Positions 57,055 to 64,000 of a stretch of DNA of 64,000 nucleotides are shown piece after piece. The notes under the pieces are model-generated. The model did no database searches. It saw only the letters and a program-made list of their open reading frames with translations, and was not told where the DNA came from. How positions within the stretch are numbered: position 1 is the first letter of the stretch; each line of letters starts with the position of its first letter. The position numbers and the translations under genes are program-made. Source of the DNA: Pristionchus mayeri (Eukaryota > Nematoda > Chromadorea > Rhabditida > Neodiplogasteridae); assembly GCA_036245805.1 (NCBI GenBank), contig BTRK01000002.1:7622689-7686688 (forward strand), given 5' to 3'.

Positions 57055-58462
57055 ATGCTGACTCTTCTCAATCTCAATTCGGATGTGATCCGACAGATAA
57101 TCAAAGTGGGCCTCGAACATGTGGACACAATGCGTATTGTAAGTATAAATGCTAGTGTATTTTGTTACTCGTTATTTAGTTATGACAAAGAGTAATCCAT
57201 GAATTGCTTATTACTACGAAAAAAAATTTATATTGATTTTCATAGATTGCACAGGAAATGGAGCTGGGCGCAGAGGCTCTCGTCTCTCAGCGATGACCGA
57301 TGGGCTAAACGTGTATTGGAGTGGAGCCCCTACAACCGACATCGACCTATAGGAAGGCCCAAAACTCGATGGAGGGACGAATTTATTCAACGACTAGGAG
57401 CCGTATGGAGCAGAATTTGCATTGATGATCATATTGCATGGAAGAACTGTATAGTCCAACAGGCCCAGACCTTGATTCTTGGATAAATATAAAATTCATA
57501 GATTGATCCTCGGTGGAATGTGCTGGCCATCGAACAACTCAGCAACCGAAAGCATCTTCCCGTGATAAATTCCTTCAGCTAGAGCACCACGAAGATCATA
57601 AGAGTACCGCAAAGATTCCGCAAATATTTCATATTTCAAAAGTGGGACGAATTTGTTGGTTTTCTATGATGAATAGTAGTATTGTATCATGAAAATTGTC
57701 TCGTCTTGCTTTTCATGCTTGAACCATCTTTTTTGCAGGTTTGTGATATTGATGCGTCTAAACGACTCAATTTATGTCTAACAATTCGTCGTATTTTCTC
57801 ACGGGTTTCTCGCATTGAGAATATGCAACTCGATCACAGGTGTTATAGTGAAGTGGAAAGTTTAGGAAAATTTGTTCACGCGTCAAGAATTACATTCCTG
57901 ACAGGATTTATCTTTACAGGTTAGTTCGTGACCTCATTTGAATATGCATTGAGTTGGAGCAACCATATTTGATTTTGTAACGCAAGAACATATGCAAACC
58001 TAAGATTGCAAAATCAAACGAATACCCTGGAGGTCGAATATCTTCAGAAAATTCTTTGGAATTCGACAAGTTTTTCTCCGTCATCGTACAATCGCTTCGA
58101 ATGCACCCTAAAATCGAAATAGCATGGTGCCCAGAAATCCGAAAGGATCAACTTTCGCGAACGGAGGAGATCTATAATGATTTGAATATAATTAATGGGC
58201 GGTCCCCTCAGGCAACGTTTCCGCCTTGTTGCATTAAATTAATCTTTCATTTAAGGGGTACCTTGATGATGCAATTAGAACGAGGTGCAACGATTTGAAG
58301 GACAGCCTAAACAATACGGGAGAGGTTATCGCCACCAGTCGTGAAGCGAACCTTCCATCTGGAGGTGTCACTTTTAGCATTGATGTAGTGAAGAAAGATG
58401 ATGATGGACCGAGCAGCTCGACGCAGAGAAAACTTGAGCATAAAGCAGACAATTTTGTTTAA
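57055..58462 (+). pseudogene. Family member 10, disabled, with LINE fragment
   Basis: Exon 1 (57,055-57,138) reads MLTLLNLNSDVIRQIIKVGL. Exon 2 starts at 57,502 with a WNVLAIEQLSNRKHLPVI stretch, then a TAG, then VPQRFRKYF. Exon 3 (about 57,740-57,919) reads LTIRRIFSRVSRIENMQLDH and ITFLTGFIFTG. The last exon (from about 58,048) keeps VIVQSLRMHPKIEIAWCPEI but has an indel near 58,220, followed by CNDLKDSLNNTGEVIATSRE and LPSGGVTFSIDVVKKDDDG in another frame. An RTE LINE fragment sits exactly at the acceptor of exon 2. Confidence 0.7.
57239..57505 (+). mobile_element. RTE LINE 3' fragment on a splice acceptor
   Basis: TTCATAGATTG occurs at 57,239-57,249 and again at 57,495-57,505, a clean 11-bp target-site duplication. 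The insert between encodes only the last part of an RTE protein (KWSWAQRL, RPIGRPKTRWRDEFIQRLG and WKNCIVQQAQTLILG), related to the end of the element at 24.8-26.4 kb. The duplicated sequence contains the acceptor CATAG and the first bases of exon 2 of the host gene, so both sides now carry an acceptor. Confidence 0.8.
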
Positions 58463-58886
58463 TATTCTTAAATTGCAATCATCCCGCATATTTCTTAAAT
58501 AGTCTAATAATTATCACCTTCTAATATATTTTTTGGTTCATTAAAACATAAGGAAAAATGTTCTTGTTTTGGTTTGCCGTATTGTAATTCTACATGATCT
58601 CCGTTCAAAAAACTCAAATTGAGACGAAAAAAAAATGCATAAAACGAAAACCTCTTACAACGTTGAACTGCAGTGACAGCCGCGATATGTATTGTATCGT
58701 AAAATTTCCCGAATTCACTGCCAGCATGTGTGCCATCTTCTGAAATTTCCGCTCTCATCAAGTTATGATTCCACCAATACATTCAAAATTGACCCTGACG
58801 CACAGGCAACGAGCGAGAGAGCACTCTACTTGAGGAGACAATCGCGAACTCCTCCAGTGAAAGTCCTTTGCAATAGACTAACCACA

Positions 58887-58901
58887 ATGTCACCCGCATT
58901 T
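58887..58901 (+). promoter_or_regulatory. Orphan copy of the shared upstream motif
   Basis: ATGTCACCCGCATTT is two changes from the consensus. Fifty bases downstream a mariner begins, and the remnant of a last exon follows the mariner at 60.3 kb, so this looks like the promoter of a member destroyed by the insertion. Confidence 0.5.
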
Positions 58902-58953
58902 CCAATTTACCGTAATCTTGCGATCGCTTTAACGGAATTCTGCAGTCTAAGTA

Positions 58954-60204
58954 TTAGGGTGTCCGGAAAGTTCGTTCATTTTTTGTTTTTATTTTTTATT
59001 CAATACTTTACAATTCTCAGTGATCAATGTATGCTCCCATGTTTCCCCTCACTTCCTTCCAGCGAACGGGCAGAGTAGCGATTCCTCTCTCCCAGAAATC
59101 GGGAGTCCTCGAGATCATCCATTCCACGAAAGCCAACACAACTTCATCCCGATTCTTGAACTTCTTTCCTTTGCAGAAGTCAGAGAGAGAGCGGAAGCAG
59201 TGGTAGTCGCATGGGGAGAGAGGTCCGGAGAATACGGTGGGTGGGGAACCCTCTCGATATCCAGCTCGTCCATTTTCTTCTGAGTCAATTTCGCGCGATG
59301 AGGGCGAGCATTGTCCGTCAAAAGAAGAATTTTGCCTTCGCTCACGAGACTGGGAGGGGTTCTATGGGCGACTTCTTCCAGTTGGTTGGAGAATAGGTCG
59401 GCAGTGATGTTGGTGCCAGGGGACAGGATCTCCCAGTAGATCGGACCGAGCACGGAGAAGTAAAAGCAGAGGAGTTCCTTCTTTCCATGCTCTTCCTTCT
59501 TCGGGACTGGCTTGGGCTTCTAATCCGCATCGACCCACTGTAGTTTCCTCTCAGGGTTATCGTAGGCGATCCACTTCTCATCTGCGGCGACAATTGAATT
59601 AACCCATCCAAGATTTGATCTGCGATGGAGCAATTCATGACAGATCTCGACACGGTTTTTCAGTTGTGCCGGAGAGAGATCATGGGGAACCACTTGTGGG
59701 AGCTTGGGCTTCTTTCCCACTCGATGAAGGATATCGGACACCGTCGATTTAGGAGTACCAGTCTCTCTCCTCAAATCGCGCACACTGGCTTTGGGCTTCC
59801 TATTCAGAGTGCTGAGGACAAGAGACTGATCGAGGGTCGGAGGGCGTCCAGAACGGGGGTGATCTTCGAGACTATAGTCTCCGTTCTTGAAGCGAGAGAA
59901 CCACTTCTGGCAGAAACGAAGGGAGGGGGCATCGTCACCTTCAGATTGGGCTGAATGGCAAGGGCTGAATGGGCCTGTCTCACCGACTGGCCAAGGCGGT
60001 GATAATGTAGCAAGACTGCGCGGAGGTAAAGGTGAGTCTCCATCACTAAAATCGATGTAGAAACTAAGCAATTGATTCAATCCTCTCACCACTTAGCGTC
60101 AGGATGATGCAATACTTTGTTGACAAATAACATTGCGTGATTGCGAAATTCGATCACAAACTGAGTTTTTACAAAGGCATGAACGAACTTTCCGGACACC
60201 CTAA
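58954..60204 (-). mobile_element. Mariner transposon 2, inactive
   Basis: The ends are TTAGGGTGTCCGGAAAGTTC and its complement, with TA on both sides; it is 1,251 bp. The transposase (minus strand, about 59,115-60,046) shows METHLYLRAVLLHYHRLG, KWFSRFKNGDYSLEDHPRSG, AADEKW and LLLTDNARPH. It is dead: a GAG to TAG change follows WVDAD (59,519), and two extra bases after SPDLSP (near 59,208) remove the third catalytic Asp. It shares with mariner 1 the -1 frame change between the helix-turn-helix and the following part. Confidence 0.85.
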
Positions 60205-60280
60205 TAGCATGGAGTTAGCTTTCCAAAATAGAAGCACAACTTATTCAGATGAACATAATTAATCGTAACTAATCATCAGA

Positions 60281-60500
60281 CAATTTCGACCTTGATGCAA
60301 CAATTTCATCCCTCATTTCAGCAGTCATTATATGGCATAATCAGAAAGAGGCACAATGAATTGGCGAATAGGATCAACAATACTGGTGAAGTAATGGCAA
60401 CCTGTCTGGAAGATGTTTTTCCATGGGGGGGGGAATGATGTTTCGAATTGCTATTGCAAAGAAAAGTGATGCCGACGGGTCCGAAGCAGTCAGCGACTGA
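60281..60500 (+). pseudogene. Family member 11, last-exon remnant
   Basis: The readable part is KRHNELANRINNTGEVMATC, then LEDVFPWGG, then after a one-base slip in a run of nine G, MMFRIAIAKKSDADGSEAVS and stop. It matches the C-terminal block of the other members. The upstream part has been replaced or separated by mariner 2. Confidence 0.6.
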
Positions 60501-60750
60501 TAACTACATGTAGTACCCCTTTTACAACACCGTCGATCATAATATTTCATATTCTCCCAACATGCAATTGTTCTTTTCATGAATTTTCCATTGTTCTCCG
60601 ATGTTAAACGATTAAATTGTTAATCGATTAGTCTTTATCATATCACTACTATTCCCTAAATACAGCAATATGCGGGCATACACGTGTTCGTCAACAGATC
60701 AGGGGTTTATCGAAATACAGCAACTGCAAATCATCTCTCCGTTAGTTGCA

Positions 60751-63700
60751 CTAAGCGCTGGAGTGACGGTTGTGTCTGAATCGGCGCCTCTCAACGGCGA
60801 CGTCATTCCCCACGACGTTGACGCTTCCATCGGAATCCGAGAGCTCCTCCGGGACAACGGAAGCTTCAAATATCAGGGGAACAATCGGGGAATTCACGGG
60901 AGCCTCGGTCGTCGTTCGGTGGCCGCCAGGACCGTACGGGCCAAGGGGACCGAGGGGGCCCAGAGGTCCGAAAGGACCCAGGGGCCCAAATGGCCCGAGA
61001 GGACCGAAGGGTCCGAGGGGACTGAGCGGGTTCAGTGGCTTGCCGGGAGCGAACGGGCATAAGGGGCTCTGGGAGCCGAGTTTAGAGAGAAGATCGTAGG
61101 GGTTAGTGTCGACATCGAAGGGGCTGTCGGTGCCGAGCGGACCGAGTGGACCAAGGGGACCCAGTGGGCCCAGAGGCCCAAGTGGCCCAAGAGGCCCTAG
61201 GGGTCCGAGAGGTCCGAGCGGGCCGAGTGGACAAAGAGGACTGAGCGGTCCGAATGGGCTGAGGAGGGGGTGAGGTCCGAGCGGTCCGAGGGGTCCGAGG
61301 GGACCGAGTGAGCCAAGTGGACCCAGTGGACCGAGCGGGCCGAGTGGTCCGAGGGGTCCAAGTGGTCCGAGGGGTCCGAGTGGGTTGACGGGACGAGGCA
61401 GCTTTCCTCCGACTAAGGCGTCGATTTGGAGCAGGAATGAGGAGAATTCGGTAGTCTGGGTGAAGGAGATTGTGATGTCCTGAAAATTATGACGCTAGGG
61501 ATTCTCGTTTTGGACGTTTTGGGCATGCTTGCATCATATTCGGGTGTTTCTTGTGCCCTATGTGGGAAATTGAATATGACACAGAAATGCTCAAAACGGA
61601 AAACCGTAGTTTGTGAAAATAGGATCGAAGTCATTCGGTAAATGAGCTGGGCAAGGATGTTGCGAAACGTACGCTTCCGTTAACGGTGAATTTCTGATTG
61701 TAGGTGGGCGTATCTTGCAGTCCCATTACACTGAAATATCAGGCTGATTCATAAGTTTTTTCCAATTTCAACTCGTGAGTGTTTTCAAATGTTCCGGTCT
61801 TTGGTTCAAATTGATTTTTTTCTTGATCCCCACATATTATGAGTGCATGAATACTCTCTTTAGCGCACTCTAGCACATACCTATTGAGAGCGCTTTGTGG
61901 CCATAGTCCGAACTCAAAGTTACCTCGAGTACGAATTTCTGTAAGACTTTAACAGAGCATAGGTTTCCAGAATGTCGTGACTGGGAGAAATCATCAACAC
62001 AGTCGTGAAGTGTGATGAACGTACATCACAAATATACATGTGAGTCGAGTTTGGATCAAAAGACCTACTCGCAATCGGTGCTAATTTCGCAGTTTGGTTC
62101 AGTTAATAGTTACCAAAATGAGTTCCTTTCACTGCGCTTCAGTACACATTCTCCTATGGAAACCAAACCTATCTCAGCATGACTCCTCTTACAAGAAGAG
62201 CTTATATTTGCGTTATTGTGGTCCTTCCTCATTGCAATCAAATACTGCACTTATCAGAATGTGTAAGCTGAAATTTGCTCATCTAAATCAGTGTATTTCA
62301 GAACTTCCTGATTAGATGATAGATAGCGGTCCCACGTTTTTGTGTTTGATAGCATCAGCTACACTTGAACTATCCCTCAACAGCTTCACATAGTTACGGG
62401 ATACCTGCGCATTCAGAAAAACGGACTCTAAAAATTATCAACAAAAGTCTTTTTTTTGATCGAATAGAGCAATATTCAAATTTTCGAGAAATCTCATTTT
62501 TGAAAAGGGAATGATGCGAGGCATTTAATTTACCTATTGGTAAAGTAGCCCCATAATGTAAGATTAAAGCGCCCCTATATGCAAGCCAGTCTCCTTAACA
62601 CGTAAGACAGGACAGATGAGAGCTCACATGGGAATTCTTTCCAGCTTGCACGATTAGTTGTTTTATAATCATGTGATTAATTAGACTAGCACCGAGTTCA
62701 ACCACTTTTTTGAAAGCTCATTCAAGGGGCTTCTCAATATTGTATGTGAAGATGTCCAGCCAATTTTTCCTGCAAAACAACAGCGAGCTCAAGTTTTCCA
62801 ACATTTACTTGAGAAATTCATTCGTAGTTACCCTGCGTTTTCTTATATGATTTCAAAGCAAGACACAATTCGAATATAAATTATTAAGTGCGAACTATAC
62901 CCCTAAATCATGCTACGGACTTGCATCGATACGATTTGAATGGCGCTTTTTAGATGACTTTGAAATGTACCTCCAGAATTGGAAAAAAACTTATGAATCA
63001 GCCTAATAAACATTTACAAATACATTTTAAAATTTTTTTGTTGAAACTACGTTGGCGACAGTGCTGCCCGGGAAGTGGCACTCACGCGATTTATGGTTTT
63101 GGATTAGGGTTTGGGTAAGTGGCAATATGAACAGCTCACGTCTTTTTATAGCTACGAGTTGACTTTATATATAGTTTTGGTTTTTATCAACATTAAAAAT
63201 CTAACGTCTTCTTGTGTTCGTCTGCGGTGATCTCAATAAAGTCGTCGAATGTGTTTAGAAAAGCATTGACGAGGACTTTAGTCTTCCTGCAATACAATTG
63301 TTGTTGTTGTTTTTAATGTAATTGAATATTTAGATTTGACATTAGAAGAACAATTTGGTTCAGGCAATGCACGTACTTTTCGTAGCTGAGGTGGTAGTGT
63401 ACAGTCTTGTCGTAGAGGCTAGAACGGTAGGCCTATAATTATAACAAATAATAAAAATTATTATTATTATTCAATTATAAATTATACCTGTCCGGCGAGT
63501 CCACCAGCAGTGTATCCAGGAGAAGAGAGGCAATGAGTCGAAGGGCTTACTGAAAGAACAATATCGCTCAATTTTGAACAGAATATACTTAATTTTACTG
63601 CTTTATTTGTTTCGGTATTCATATCTTAAATGTTTGCAAAATAAAGTACCGCTGAATCCTTCGTTGATGGCGATGTCAAAGGACAATTCAGATGTATGAT

Positions 63701-64000
63701 TTCTCGATGTGTAGAGAGTGGCGAGAGGACCGGCGAACGACAGTTCGAACGACTTCTCCTTACTGAAAACGCACATGCATTATATCGGTGAATTGATGGA
63801 ATGATAAAATTGTCATAGAACACGGTTTTTAGTGAAAATGTAAGCAAAGGAAGACACCTTCCTCCATAAAACCTTTGTTAACATTTACAAGGTAATTTCT
63901 CAAACGATTCCGCCAACGCACGTTAGCTTGAAATGTTCAGATTATGCTAATCAAACAAAAAATAGAAAATCCGCTTACTGAACGTCGTAGAGTGCGGGCG
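60751..64000 (-). CDS. Protein with Gly-Pro-Leu repeat C-terminus, 5' end outside
   Basis: I read eight exons, all agreeing in phase: from 63,979 beyond the edge, 63,650-63,762, 63,488-63,549, 63,377-63,432, 63,206-63,286, 61,673-61,730 and 60,751-61,479 (seven junction-checked exons after the edge exon are not all counted; the edge exon is partial). Recognisable parts: [95 protein letters not shown], then (GPL)n repeats in two blocks split by [14 protein letters not shown], and a tail ending [11 protein letters not shown]. The repeat has Gly every third residue, as in collagen, but with Leu where nematode cuticle collagens rarely have it. I do not recognise the N-terminal part. If the GT donor at 63,205 is not used, translation stops at 63,194 and two genes exist instead. 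A mariner-type element fills that intron. Confidence 0.6.
61739..63006. mobile_element. Mariner-type element in an intron
   Basis: TCAGGCTGATTCATAAGTTT at the left is mirrored by AAACTTATGAATCAGCCTAA at the right, with TA on both sides. It is 1,268 bp, the length of a full mariner, but I see only decayed coding sequence. On the minus strand its end lies six bases before the TTTCAG acceptor of the next exon of the host gene. Confidence 0.75.

Noticed and set aside
60770..61099. Plus-strand collagen-like frame (GPRGPK repeats)
   Set aside because: It is interrupted by a TGA at 61,271 in the continuing repeat and has no spliced neighbours, while the minus strand is open for over 240 codons and joins upstream exons in phase.
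1..64000. CRISPR arrays or bacterial operons
   Set aside because: No regularly spaced direct repeats, no ribosome-binding-site-led gene strings; genes have spliceosomal introns.

Overview
The window looks like nuclear DNA of a free-living nematode, most likely a diplogastrid such as Pristionchus. The evidence is very short introns (38 to 72 bases in the gene at 39.7-40.8 kb), gene starts directly after TTTCAG-type acceptors, a secreted C6-type protein with a Thr-rich linker, a nematode-type seven-transmembrane chemoreceptor, and RTE, CR1 and mariner elements. The species is an inference from content only; no rRNA or mitochondrial marker is present.

Layout. 1-13.1 kb: gene-poor, CT/GA-rich DNA with no supported gene, but with several copies of a hairpin of about 110 bp. 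13.2-40.8 kb, minus strand: six members of a lineage-specific multigene family (F-box-like first exons, Lys/Arg-rich C-termini), of which two are intact by my splice-phase check (23.1-24.3 kb and 33.0-38.9 kb) and four are broken, followed by a compact seven-exon F-box-like gene (39.7-40.8 kb). A secreted C6 protein gene (30.3-31.5 kb, plus) sits among them. 42.2-60.5 kb, plus strand: five more members or remnants of the family, interrupted by a CR1-like LINE and a seven-transmembrane receptor gene (48.8-54.0 kb). 60.7-64 kb, minus strand: the 3' part of a gene whose C-terminus is a Gly-Pro-Leu repeat.

Repeats fill most of the rest: two related mariner copies, a truncated RTE LINE with target-site duplications, a second RTE fragment sitting on a splice acceptor, a CR1-like LINE, three copies of a 1.06-1.09 kb element with CAGGGTGCGAG ends, several kilobase-scale palindromes, and a tRNA-derived SINE. 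The target sites and the palindrome arms allow nesting order to be read directly.

The most interesting signals are (i) a 15-bp motif, GTGACACCCGCATTT on the coding strand, about 50-125 bp upstream of nearly every family member on both strands; (ii) a dispersed, apparently mobile hairpin family with a CGACCGGTCG-like centre and CACTCTCTCG/CGAGAGAGTG arms; and (iii) a possible -1 frameshift shared by two diverged mariner transposases.
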